Position numbers and translations under genes: made by a program. Below the pieces are notes generated by a model. It was not told the origin of the DNA. It saw only the letters and a list, made by a program, of their open reading frames with translations, and searched no databases. A DNA stretch of 64,000 nt from Punica granatum (taxonomy: Eukaryota; Streptophyta; Magnoliopsida; Myrtales; Lythraceae), in assembly GCF_007655135.1 (NCBI RefSeq), contig NC_045131.1, positions 20,072,001 through 20,136,000 of the forward strand, read 5' to 3'. Below, piece by piece: positions 11,535 through 22,617 of this stretch. Numbering within the stretch: position 1 is the stretch's first letter; the number at the start of each line of letters is the position of its first letter.

Positions 11535-13139
11535 GTGAAGCTAATGAGCAATTAAGCAAAACAAAGCACCATTAAGGGCCTCATTAATGAAGGTCGGTTG
11601 CCCTAATGGAGATGAGGATGAATGTCATCCAAGTATCTTGATGAGGAAGAGCCAAGAAGCATTAATGGAGGTGGAGTTAATGGCTTGAGTGTTGACTTGG
11701 AAGACCAAAGATATTTTGGGCTAGGTGAGGGCAAGAGAGGAAAGGGGAAAAGGCCGAAAAGTTTGGGGCAAAGGGCGGTTGCCCTTGGGCAGCCCGTGGG
11801 TCCCACGGCTTGTGAGGAGAAACCGGGAAAAGACTCGGGTCTCGATTGGTCGCGTATTCGAAGTTCGTGGTTCGAATTGAACGTCGAATTGTCTGTATAC
11901 GCGTGAAAACGGAGTTAATGAGCCCAAGATTGACATTTTCTATTGAGAAATGTCTCGGATGTGTGTGGGGCTCGGGAGCCGATTTTGCCCATTGCAAGTG
12001 ATCGGGGCGAAGTTGTCCGCTTCTGACAGCATATCCCGTGTCTGCATCTCATGTTGGTCATTTTGGCATAAGTTGTCAAACCACGTGAACAATCATCCCT
12101 TAAGCCGGTAATGCTAACGTGGGGCCGGAGACGTCCTAGGAGGCCGAGACTGGTTTTCTCAAGATGACTTCTGAGTTGCTTGGGCACTCCGGAGATTACT
12201 GTAATCTCTGTTTGTCAAGATTAGACCTCCAAGGACTTGAAGAGCGTATCTGAGACCTCTAAAGCACTGTTTGAGAGATCTAGATGAGTTGTGTGAATTA
12301 TTCCGACGACTCCACATTGAGCCTTAAGAAGGCTAGCATTGTGTAACGTAAGCATTCGGCGTCAAATTTCCCCAAAGAGGACCTCCGGATATGGATTTCC
12401 ACTGAAAATGGTCATTTCCGCTCTTCGGAGGTTACTCGGGAAACCGCGAAGGGTTTTGCTGTCTGTTTTGCCCAATTGTGAATGTCTGCTAGAGTTTTCT
12501 GGGCAATGCAGTATGAACTTCGTTTGCCGTAATTCCATCAGACCCTTCTCCGGCTATGCTCTTCTGAAGAGGGGTATGCTTGTTTTGCCGTTCGGAAGTC
12601 ATTTGAAGTGTCTGTGTGACTTCCAAAAGACAATCTGAAGCATTGTTCCTACTCTGTGTGCTGATGGGGCATGGCCGCGTCTGATATTTGGAATTAACTT
12701 TTCTCTAGGAAACCGGCATTTTTGGACTTCCACTGAAAAGTTGTCTGTATACAGAAAGTTGTTCTGTATAGAACAGATGATTTGCAAAATGCCTTTGGGG
12801 ACACTCTTCATCTATTTGGCACTGGTGTGTATTTTTGGAGTCCAATATTCACTATCTTCCGATGACCGAGCGAACTATCGGAAAATAGTGCCGTCCGTGT
12901 AATACACTGAAAACGCCGGTTTTGGACATTGTTGAGTTCTTTGGTCGCTCTGTTCCCCTTTGGTGACCCCTAGAGTCCTTCTGTCATGTCCATGGGCCAT
13001 TTGCTCAATTTTGCCAACTTGAGGATGAATAGTGATTTCTTGCTCTGCCGAGCCGTTTTCTGTATTCTGCTCAAGTCGTGGCTTGGGTCATTGCTAATAT
13101 CATTGTTTGGAATGGTGAGCCAAAATGGGGTGCTGACAG

Positions 13140-13152
13140 CTTGCCCCTCTTT
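13140..13152 (-). promoter_or_regulatory. Polypurine tract of the non-autonomous element
   Basis: On the minus strand AAAGAGGGGCAAG plus one C directly precedes the 3' LTR start. It is the expected plus-strand DNA primer. The same tract is at 60698-60710 in the coding element. Confidence 0.85.
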
Positions 13153-13357
13153 GACTGCTTGCTCGAGTAGAGGATGCAATCAAAGATTTCAAAAGCACCC
13201 CAGTTTGATAGCAATGATCAAAAATGGAATTTCCTATATGGCCCTCTCCTTTTTGTTTTGGATATGTAGGATGTTGTACCTAATAAAAGGGAATATGGTG
13301 AGATGTGCACAATAACATGTAGAGTTCGGAACAAAGCTGAAACAGGCAATTAAAGTC

Positions 13358-13795
13358 GGGACTGACCCGACGGGGATTGACCCCAATGCAAGAAAAGTAA
13401 TCGGGACTGACCCGAAGGGGTTTGCAATATGCACGAAAAGTAATCGGGACTGACCCGAAGGGGACTGACCCCAATGCAGGAAAAGTAGTCGGGACTGACC
13501 CGAAGGGGACTGACCCCAATGCAGGAAAAGTAGTCGGGACTGACCCGAAGGGGACTGACCCCAATGCAGGAAAAGTAATCGGGATTGACCCGAAGGGGAC
13601 TGACCCCAATGCAGGAAAAGTAATCGGGACTGACCCGAAGGGGACTGACCCCAATGCAGGAAAAGTAATCGGGACTGACCCGAAGGGGACTGACCCCAAT
13701 GCAAGAAAAGTAATCGGGATTGACCCGAAGGGGACTGACCCCAATGCAAGAAAGGTAGTCGGGACTGACCCGAAGGGGTTTGCAATATGCACGGG
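13358..13795. repeat. 45-bp tandem repeat, about 10 copies
   Basis: Units begin GGGACTGACCCGAAGGGG and are mostly 45 bp. Because 45 is a multiple of three, both strands stay open (GTDPKGTDPNAGKVV on plus, SPSGQSRLLFLHWGQ on minus). First and last copies are variants carrying TTTGCAATATGCACG. No start-site or family evidence supports a protein. Confidence 0.92.
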
Positions 13796-13850
13796 GCGCA
13801 TACCGAATGAACTGCATAGTTCAAAGGCGCCTACCCGGTGGACTTGCGCT

Positions 13851-14072
13851 GTGCACTGCAATCCTGAGAGGGTGCACGCTAATGAAAGTGCATTGCAGAA
13901 ATAAATGTGCACTGCGGTCCTGAGAGGGTGCACGCTAATGAAAGTGCATTGCGGAAATAAATGTGCACTGCGGTCCTGAGAGGGTGCACGCTAATGAAAG
14001 TGCATTGCGGAAATAAATGTGCACTGCGGTCCTGAGAGGGTGCACGCTAATGAAAGTGCAATAGAAATAAAT
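13851..14072. repeat. 56-bp tandem repeat, 4 copies
   Basis: Units start GTGCACTGCGGTCCTGAGAG at 13851, 13907, 13963 and 14019. The last is shortened. Middle copies are essentially identical, implying recent expansion. Noncoding. Confidence 0.93.
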
Positions 14073-15420
14073 GTGTGAGAAGTAAATGCAAACACTGGGG
14101 AGTGGTGTGAGGTGTGGAAGGAATCATTGTGTTCCTTCCCTCGTTGATTTCGTCCATGTTGCAATCGATGTGGTGGCAAAATGCTTCGTTATTTGCCAAC
14201 TGATTGCGATGCAACTGAGTGCCTGGAGTGCTGCTCTGAAGATTCTCCTCTTGGGTTGAGATTGTCATCCGTCACATGAAGTAGAGATGAATCGATCTTG
14301 GGGAGATATCTTCCAAGGAGCGTTGATTTGTCGGAGGCAAGCGTTGATGCTGGGACGAAGTCATTTCACTGAAGCCTTACCTCTGTGGCAGTGATGTGTT
14401 TGATCTGCCGAAAGCCGGGCTCGCCGCTAGGCGTTACCTATTGGGCTGCCGGAAACCGACTTTGCTGCTGAGGAATGATTGTGCTTTGTCGGAGGCCAGC
14501 TCTGTTGCTTGGGCGGTCATGCTTTGACCTGCAAGAAGTTCGCCAAAAGTCGGCGTCTTGTATTGCGAGACTCGAGCTCTAAGACAGAGCGCCTACGTAT
14601 CCCGTGGAACTAGGAATCAGAGTCTATCGTAGTTCATGCTGTTTGCAGTACCTGTGATCCTGACATTACTAGTAAATCATGTTAGAAATACTAACAAGTA
14701 ATGGACACAGGTAAGCATGAAAATGTTGTTGCGACACGCAGATCTTCAGTTTTGGGTCACCTAAACAACCCATGAAGATTTTTGCTTTGACAGTATAAGT
14801 AGGTCCCGTTCTCGGAGGCCTAGATGCGGGGCCTCCAGGGGCTCCCGTTAGCTATGTATTGGGCATATCGAGACTTCCCCGACGATGCCCTAGCAATTCT
14901 ATCGTTTGTTCGACGCGCCCGTCGGCTTTGAACCCTTCTCAATAGGGTACAGTAGGGCGCTGCATTTGCAACCCGCTTGGGGATTTCTATTCAGATTTGG
15001 TCAGACTCGGTCTGACCATTTCCAAAGCGTTGTGACTAGACTCTTGGAGAGGAATGTCTGGGATTTTGGCTCTGTGATAGCCTGTTGAAGGGTGGCTGTG
15101 ACCCATTCGGAGTTATGCAAAGACAAAGTGAAAAGAGAAAGCTTGGGAAGCATGTTGCCCGCAGGCTAAAAGGATACACGGGTTCACGCCTGCAATGAGA
15201 TGTACCCCCATTTTTCTTCGTCCTTCTGTTGTGTAGGTTGTACTGAACTGCTTGGACGGCATATTCAGTTACCCACTGTGCTTGAGGAAGGTTCCCTCTT
15301 GGACGGTTGAGTGGTATTGGAGAGCCGATCGGGGATCGTGTTGGAATAGATAAACTGGCCACTTCCCTTGGGGATCTCTTGTCCACACGATGTGTGAGAG
15401 ACTAGGGGCAATTTTATTTA
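14073..15420. other. Noncoding interior of the non-autonomous element
   Basis: No open frame here resembles a known protein. A loosely repeated 'gccggaaaccgac' type motif occurs near 14410-14530. The conserved block at 14591-14636 is described separately. The rest appears to be single-copy noncoding DNA. Confidence 0.6.
14591..14636 (-). other. Conserved noncoding block of plant retroelements
   Basis: The minus strand reads GAACTACGATAG, then CTCTGATTCCTAGTTCC, then GGGATACGTAGGCGC. I recall this pattern (GAACTACG, GATTC, GGATACGTAGGC) from internal regions of many non-autonomous Tat-like plant elements. The arms CTACG and CGTAG are inverted. Its function is unknown; the family recollection is from memory. 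Confidence 0.4.
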
Positions 15421-15600
15421 TCTCTCGTTTTGCTCTCCTTTTGCTACGATCACCCACCTCGGGGCCGCACCTCTCAACCTAAAGGGGAAGAGCTCTCCTT
15501 TTGCCACGACCGCCCCAAAGGGTTTTCGGTCGTGCCTCTCTTTTACCCTAGCTTTTGCCTAGGTCGCCCCAAAAAGGGGTTTTCGACCTAGCGGGCTCGA
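15421..15600. repeat. Diverged repeats shared with the coding element's 3' UTR
   Basis: Blocks with CTCCTTTTGCCACGACC and GCTTTTGCCTAGGTCG are the reverse complement of the motifs at 53216-53505 (GGTCGTGGCAAAAGGAGAG, CTAGGCAAAAGCTAGGG). Two to three degenerate copies are present. This is direct evidence that the non-autonomous interior derives from a Tat element's 3' untranslated region. Confidence 0.7.
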
Positions 15601-16228
15601 TTCTTTTATCTCTCGAGTTTGCAAGGGCGAAGGGTTCGAAGGATTCAACCTCCAAATGCATTGTTTTCTGTCTCCGTCGAGGAGTTGTGTCTGCTGCTCC
15701 CCTTTTGTCGGGGTTTGTTGATTTCTCAGGATTGGCGGCGTCGGAGTTTTAAATCTCGGCAGTGCCTTGTTTTGTTCATTGGCAGGTTTTTCCTGCATCT
15801 TTTCTCTCTCTCTTCATTGGCGGGTTTTTCCCGCTTCTTTTCGCTCTGTTTTTTTTTTTTTTGCAGCTGGGGTTTGTTTTGTGCCCCGTGTCTTTGTTTG
15901 AAACTCCTCGACTTTGTATCGCCGAGGCCACTTTGGTGTGCTTCGCCTCGTGGAGACTTGTTGTGTGTTGCTAGCCCTATTTTGTGAGGACCGGCTTTCT
16001 TGGAAGTTTGACTCCCGTGCACTTGAAAGTTGAACTTCGTGTCATTTTCCCTTGCAATCTCTTCAGGTGAATTCCCCTATTGTCTAGAAGGAAAATACAA
16101 ATTTGCCCTAGGGAACCAGTGGTCGGAGTTGTCTTGATGCTTGTTGCGGAGGAGGCCTGGACTTAACGCAAATGACCAGGAGCGTTCCAACGTCACTTGC
16201 TGGAGTGACCCACGATGGCGACCTCGGG
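15601..16228. other. T-rich noncoding stretch with small hairpins
   Basis: It contains two short inverted repeats, GGCAGGTTTTTCCTGC (15781-15796) and GGCGGGTTTTTCCCGC (about 15819-15834), and a run of 14 T (15849-15862). Open frames are of low complexity and match nothing I recognise. Confidence 0.5.
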
Positions 16229-16382
16229 GCGAACTTCAACCAGGGAGGCCCAGTGTACGTCGCTTGCCGAGGTTGTGTTGGCGCGAACTTCAACCGGGGA
16301 TGCCCCAGTGTACGTCGCTTGGAAAAGTTGTGCTAGTGCGAACTTCAACCGGGGATGCCCCAGTGTACGTCGCTTGGAAATG
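16229..16382. repeat. 54-55-bp tandem repeat, about 2.8 copies
   Basis: Units start GCGAACTTCAACCGGGGATG at about 16229, 16283 and 16338. The second and third are nearly identical. Noncoding. Confidence 0.88.
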
Positions 16383-17336
16383 CTTTTCGTGGGTGTGGTG
16401 TTGTCCGAGGTGGTCTCGGTGCAAGCGTTGAACGCGAATGCCCTGGTCTTTTATCGTCGATGTGACTCTTGGTGGGCGGTTTCTGCAACTGTCGCCCCTG
16501 GCCGTCTCATGTCGTCAATGTCAACTGAAATCGTTGCGTTGATGGCATAAGGCTCGCTCAGTTGTTTTTGTCTTTAGCTTTGTAGGGGGTATCTCCATGC
16601 CGAGCCCCTTCCCTGTCAAAGTATAAGGGAGAAGGCTCGAGAGGAGTTCTCAGAAAGGCGTGAGCCTGTGCATCATTCTTCGCCTGTGACCGACGTGTCC
16701 CTGTAAAAGATGACAAAGAAGATAGTGTGTTAGGCGATTGTGCGGTGGAGTATGCGGTAAGAAATATGGGGTGGACCCATGGGAAAATCCCTTTTGTCTC
16801 GCACACGACCCATGGGGTGTCGCGTGTGGATGACATTTGTTTCCGGGAATGTAGTCATCACCACTCTGGAGTGGTTAGACCATGACTGAAGTCACATAAG
16901 CATGTTTTCCCTAATTGCGAGTAGGCATGCGCAGCCGTCCTAGGGAAGGCTCGAGAAGCCGAGTCCCACGAGGACAGGTAAGTCGAACAGGTCCAACAGA
17001 ACCGATAGGGCGTCTTCGAGACTGTCCTAATGCTCCATTGAAGGATTTGTTCATGTCGGGAGCCTATTTGTGGGAATGCATTTGAATGAAAGCAACAGAG
17101 AGTTTAAAGAAAACTGCGCGTGTTGCCCCAGTGTTTAGTCGGTAATCACAGCGGAGGTGGATGAGATCCATTCTTTGATCGGAGGCATGACCGTGCTGGT
17201 CTGCGATGGAGAGTTGGGTCATGCTCTGTTTGTGGAGCTGTCACTTTCTGTCTTTGTAGTGGAAAGATTAGACTTGCTCCTTGAAGTATCGCTTGGATGA
17301 ATTTGTATCCAAGTCGATTTTGGATTTCAGATGAGC
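16383..17336. other. Noncoding interior, nothing recognised
   Basis: Single-copy sequence with only short open frames on either strand. No domain, RNA or regulatory signal could be supported. Confidence 0.5.
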
Positions 17337-17470
17337 CTGAAAGCAGTAAATGCGAGGCGTCAAAACCTGAAAGCAGTAAATGCGGGGCCGAAGCCCAAAA
17401 GCAGTAAATGCTGGGCCGAGGCCCGAAAGCAGTAAATGCAGAACTGAGGTCCGATGCAGTAAATGCATGC
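17337..17470. repeat. 28-30-bp tandem repeat, 5 copies
   Basis: Units carry AAGCAGTAAATGC at 17341, 17371, 17399, 17427 and about 17455. In the element's sense direction this reads GCATTTACTGCTTT, the core also present in the giant element's leader (38077) and its 6.4-kb array. Confidence 0.85.
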
Positions 17471-17989
17471 TCGGTAGGAAAATGCAAGAGATGTAAGAGC
17501 AAAGGTCAATGCTGAGGAATAGCGCAAGGCGCTGCAATGCAGTGACGCCGATTTGCTTGCGGTATTGCTCTATGGAGCAGGGATGTGGACTTAGTGTTGA
17601 AATCCCAAGGAGCTGGATGGATGGGAGACGTTTGTTGTCTCAATTGTGGTCGCTTAGTATTCAGGCTGTCTTCTTGTTGAGAATTTCCTGCAATGGGAAA
17701 AGAAAACAATAAAGGAGCATGAACCGTTCAGCATTTCAATGCAAGAGTGTAGGGAAGCGAACTGGCCTGGTAGGTCTCGTGCAAGCACACCGAGAGACAT
17801 GCATTGATACGTTGAGCAGGCATGTATGAGTTGGTGTGAACATGCTTGGACATGTGTGAGGCGCGCTCGATTGCTGGTAGATGCGCTGGGTCACGCGGAG
17901 GGACATGCGTCCAATCACGCAGTGACACTCTCTGTTAGGAAGAAGTTAGTGTTGGTTAACTTCGCCTGGGAAGGTTGATCGGCCCTCGG
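17471..17989. other. Noncoding interior, nothing recognised
   Basis: No gene-like frame, repeat or signal visible. Confidence 0.45.
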
Positions 17990-18300
17990 GCCACAGTTCG
18001 TCTTGCTGTGGAGGAAGGGTGAAGGCCGCGAGTGGCCTGCCCGCGAAAGTGGGCACGACTCGCCTATCGTGCGGGGTGGGTGGCCGGGATGGACTCGGCT
18101 TCTGGTCATAGCACATCTCGCTATGGAGAAGTGAAGACCGCGAGTGGTCTACCCGCGAAGGTTAGCACGACTCGCCTGTCGTGCGGGGTGGGTGGCCGGG
18201 CTGGACGGCCTCTGGTCATAGCACGTCTCGCCATGGAGAGGTGAAGACCGCAAGTGGTCTACCCGCGAAGGTTAGCACAACTCACATGTCGTACGGGACA
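17990..18300. repeat. About 110-bp tandem repeat, 2.8 copies
   Basis: Units start at about 17990, 18107 and 18217 and carry GCACGACTCGCCT and GTGCGGGGTGGGTGGCCGGG. Noncoding. Confidence 0.88.
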
Positions 18301-18399
18301 TGGTAGTTGCTGTGCAAACATCGGATGCAGGCAATGTATGAGTTTTCAAAAGCTAATGTCGTTGCATTGATTTGATTCAAGTTCCCAGATTTACGAAGA

Positions 18400-19002
18400 T
18401 GGTTCATTTGAAAAAGGGAACTTAAGCAATAAACCAATGCAATGTCCTAGTTTATTTGAAAACATGCATGCAGGTGCAGAAAGAATAAATTATAATTGTA
18501 TCTGTTACAATGTACATCGCTCATTATAGAAAAACAACAAAAGGCCCGCCTAAAAGAAAAACTACGAGCCGACTCAAAGACTCAACTTTTGGGTCGGTTG
18601 ACGGCATGAAGGCAATTTTTGGTCCAGCATGACGGTCCCTGTTTATGCATGGTTTCAGTGCTCTACTGGGAAAACCACTAACTAGGGATGGGGGCCCTCG
18701 ATTCAAGGGTGTCAATTCCTTGAAATCGAGCGAGGATCTTTGGGGGCCGGTTCGGTGGCGGAGCCGACTCGATCCGTTCCCTTACTCGGAACCTCTGACT
18801 AACCTAGCTTCCTAAATTGGCGCCCGTGGGATTTCAGGCGAGGTACCTAAATCCACTAGTATGATGCAATGCAAGTGCGGAAAGTAAAGGTGCATAAAGT
18901 AGATAAGCGGAAAATTGCAGAAAGCGGTAAATGAACATGCAAGCAAACAAACGGGATCGAGCCTGAACCCACTAAGTATGATCCCCAGTGGAGTCGCCAA
19001 GC
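18400..19002 (-). other. 5' leader of the non-autonomous element, homologous to 38009-38600
   Basis: The reverse complement follows the giant element's leader in order: CCGTTCCCTTACTCGGAACC (mirrored at about 38210-38240), the tract around GGTCCAGCATGACGGTCCC (rc at 38369-38391), GAGCGATGTA (38484-38493) and GGACATTGCATTG (about 38558-38570). Homology stops near the place where ORF1 begins in the coding element. A retained leader is expected if it carries dimerisation or packaging signals. Confidence 0.8.
18980..18999 (-). promoter_or_regulatory. Primer-binding site, tRNA-Arg type
   Basis: The minus strand reads TGGCGACTCCACTGGGGATC, three bases inside the 5' LTR. It is complementary, from memory, to the 3' end (with CCA) of a plant tRNA-Arg. 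Ogre elements are known to use tRNA-Arg. Confidence 0.85.
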
Positions 19003-21838
19003 TGTACGGACCCGAATGTGGACTCTCGTCGGGGCCCGCATCGCGCGCTTTTGGATCGCGCGGCTTGGTCGGAACGTCCACCTTCCCGCGGGGGCGCGCG
19101 TCGGACACGCTTGAGAGAAGGAGTCGCCACTTATCATTTTACGACCCGAAGGTCGAGGGCGGATAAGTTACCCAGGTCTAGGGGTATGGAACACCTAGTT
19201 GTTGTTAAGGCATTGGTCTGTACGGAACCGAAAAGTCCGTGTTCGGGGGTTCATGTTACGTACGGGCCTATATCCCGCACGCCCTTTCGGTACTCTGGTT
19301 TGCTAGGCTTGCATGTTTTATTATTTACCGCGTGGATTAAGTTGCGCTCAGCTCGCACGTTTTGACACCGTAAACTCGATGAATTAAACGATGTCGGTTG
19401 AGAAGCCAAGAGAGAAGTAAATCTGTGTGTCAGGGAATTGGTTCACAATCTTGCGTTACAATTCATCGAACCATGGAGGTTGAATCCCTGCGTGAACCAA
19501 AACCGCGAGATCTTGGATTTACTTGTGTCTGGGCAAGCATTAGACCGATTCGATTAATTCGACTCTCGGACCGTTCGCTCACCGACTGGAATTCTTACAG
19601 AATAAATGTACAAAATAAAATCCTTACAATGCTCTCGAAAACAATAAATACAAATTACAAAAGGGTCGAATTCCAGTCGTTTTGCGTTCGGTTATTATTC
19701 CACTCTAACTCACCGTGAGTTTAGGGAAAAGACCGAAGAACTGAAATTCAATGGACGCTCTCACTGAATAGGGCGTTGGACCCTGTGAGTGTTGATTAGG
19801 GTGTTGGACCCTGTGCTCGATGATTAGGGCGTTGAACCCTAATATTATTCGGCCTAGGGGTCAGGCCCGACCCGCATGGCAAACAGGTGCAGAAAGATAA
19901 CAAGCAACAGGTTAATAACAGACAAAGTGTTTGTTATTGTCTTGTTTACGTGAATTAACAGATTATTAACCCAGGGGTGTTTTTGCAAGCAAATGCCATA
20001 TGCTAAACAATCAAACATATGCCAATGTTTCAGCATTCGGCTTTGTTTTGAGAACTTGACAAAGAGAGTCAAATCTCAGGTGTGTGAATCGCTTTTACAG
20101 TTGTTCTGTATTGTGACACTGAATTACCACTGAATTAACCAAACTCGTGTTTTGACTCTAGATTTGGAATCTAGAATTCCTCCTAACCATTATCTAGTGT
20201 TTGGTTAGGTCGAGTGAAAGGTTAATCAGCATTTCACAGGTTTTCTGACAAGGATCAACTGTTCTAGTTACCCGAGTCTATGTTAGGATAGCAGAAACTC
20301 ATCAGTTAGATAAGAAAAGGCTATGCAGATGAACCTGCACCTGAACAGGTAGCCCGTTCTTATCCCGTACTGTAGTGTTTCTGTTATGCTAACCCTAAGG
20401 ATGTCGCTGGATTGTGAAAAGACAATTTTGCCCTCTATTTGAAAATTGTTTTCAGAAAAGGGGAAAGATCGCAGTGCGGGCCACCTCGGCCTGTAGCCGG
20501 TGTCGACCGATTCCCTGGATCATCCAGGGTTGTGCAAGAACCCCAAAAAAGCCAAAGAACCGGTCGATCTGCCCGGAAGTGATCTAGAAAGATCTTCTGT
20601 ATCTTGACCTGAGTTACCTAGAATCAGGTAAAAACTCAAGTTGAGACACAGAAGCCCTTTCCAGACATCCATGCTACATCGGACCGCGCGTTTCGGGTTT
20701 TGAAATTGATAAGTTTGAAAAGGGCACCAACGTCCTTTGACGACTCGTCGACGCGAGTTATCAATTAATGTCCAATTCGGGTAAACTTTATCAGTGTGAA
20801 GTGAGTTTAATCGTGTGAGCGTCCCGATTAACCAATTTGTGGCATTAATGCTTAAGGGTTGTGCCGAATGCATTAATTGTGAAAACGATTCGCGACTCGA
20901 CGACCAAGACGATTCCATAAGGATCGAGGATAATTTGGTCTAATGACCGAAACTATCCTCATAACCAAATGGACCCGAATGAGTCATCGATACTCGAATC
21001 CATGCATGCTTTGTTTAAAAGAGTCTTTACATGATATTTTAATATGGGAATCGTAAAGACATTGAAGTAAAACTTCACATCATCCGATCAACAAATTAAA
21101 CTTGAGATAAGGAATTCATTCTTGACTCAAGGAAGGCCAAGAAGCCCTCGGCTTCATCTTGTGAAGGGTGGCCGAAGGTTCTCATGGCTCTATCCGAGTC
21201 ACGAACGATTTCCTAATCGTGGTTTAATTATTTCTCGCATGCTCAAACATCGACCGTGATAAATAGCACCCTTTTTTAACAAAAGCCGGCGTTATCACGA
21301 TTTGTTTAGCTCATTCAAACATACAAACATTCACAAACGTGTTAATTAAGGAAAAGGATAACAAAACACCGGCTTCATGCATGCAATAATGATAAACAAA
21401 CTCGGAATTAACTTGAATAGGCTAAGGAGACCGATCTTAACCCGAAAAGAGCAATTTAAATCTCAACCCTCTCCTTTAGAGAATTGGCCGAGAATTAATG
21501 TGCCATAATCGGGTTGGGATAGTCTTCTTTATGATGATCCAAGCTCTTTTCCGACATGGTAGCAAGTCATAAGATAGTGTACATGCATAATATAACATAA
21601 AATTGCATAAAAATTAAATCTTGCAAATGAAACATGCATGAAACACCATAATACTCCATAGCCATGCAAAAATATAAAAAGTCCTAACTCCTCTAAGTCG
21701 AAAGTGTTTTACCTAGCCTCGGAATACGAGGAAAGAGTCGGGGAAGTGTTTGAGAGTCGGGTGACTCGGTGGAACCCTTAAAAGGGTATTCGGGTGCAAG
21801 GATGGACGTGCACGGGCACGGTCGAGCACGGTGACGGG

Positions 21839-22287
21839 AGCTAGTGGGCACGGACGTGCGCTGGTGACGGGCGCGGGCGTGCGCTGGTGACGGGCGCGGG
21901 CGTGCGCTGATGACGGGCGCGGCGTGCGCTGGTGACGGGCGCGGCGTGCGCTGGTGACGGGCGCTGGCGTGCGCGGGTGATGGGCGCGGCGTGCGCGGGT
22001 GACGGGCGCTGGCGTGCGCGGGTGATGGGCGCGGCGTGCGCGGGTGACGGGCGCGGGCGTGCGCTGGTGGCGGCGCGGGCGTGCGCGGGTGACGCCTGGT
22101 GACGATGGGCGCGGCGTGCGCTGGTGACGGGCGCGGGCGTGCGCGGTGACGGGCGCGGGCGTGCGCGGATGACGGGCGCGGCGTGCGCGGGTGACGGGCG
22201 CGGGCGTGCGCGGGTGACGCCTGGCTGCGGATGCTGGCTGCGCTTGGTGACGCCTGGCTGCGCTCGGTGACGCCTGGTGACGGGCAC
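21839..22287. repeat. GC-rich minisatellite in the 5' LTR
   Basis: Same array as 10731-11204, with a different unit order in the centre and 23 bp shorter overall. Confidence 0.9.
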
Positions 22288-22609
22288 TGTTCACCCGAGA
22301 GCTCCAACTTCACCCGAAATGATCCAAAATGATAAGCAAACGACTCCAAACTAAAAAACTGGGTTCAGAAATGGAATCCTTGGGTCCGAAACATGTCGTC
22401 TATGAAGTTTGAAGAATTTTGGATATAAGTCGGAATAGTGCCCGCTATGGATCCCGACCTAAACTCCAAAGCTATTTGGCTTGATTCTTGATTTTCATGA
22501 AGTTCCTTGCTTGCTGCTGGTTCCTAAGGAGTTGAGAGCATTTTCTAGAGGGAGAAACTAGCAAGATGAGGTGTGCTTCATGAATCATTAGCTTAATCAC
22601 AAATAGGCA

Positions 22610-22617
22610 ATATATAT
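22610..22617 (-). promoter_or_regulatory. 5' LTR TATA box
   Basis: Counterpart of 11527-11534. Being in the 5' LTR, this copy would drive the element's genomic RNA toward lower coordinates. Confidence 0.6.

Larger units (their letters stand above)
7895..13138 (-). mobile_element. 3' LTR of the non-autonomous element (5,244 bp)
   Basis: On the plus strand it starts TGTACGGACCCGAATG and ends GGGGTGCTGACA. It matches 19003-24221 almost base for base. Known differences are a few substitutions (for example near 8004 and 8126), two 1-bp indels near 10255-10300, and a 23-bp length change in the GC minisatellite. U3 is about 1.6 kb, with the TATA box at 11527. Confidence 0.95.

Noticed and set aside
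15849..15862. Run of 14 T followed by GCAG, a splice-acceptor look-alike
   Set aside because: It is antisense to the element, with no exon-like frame downstream.
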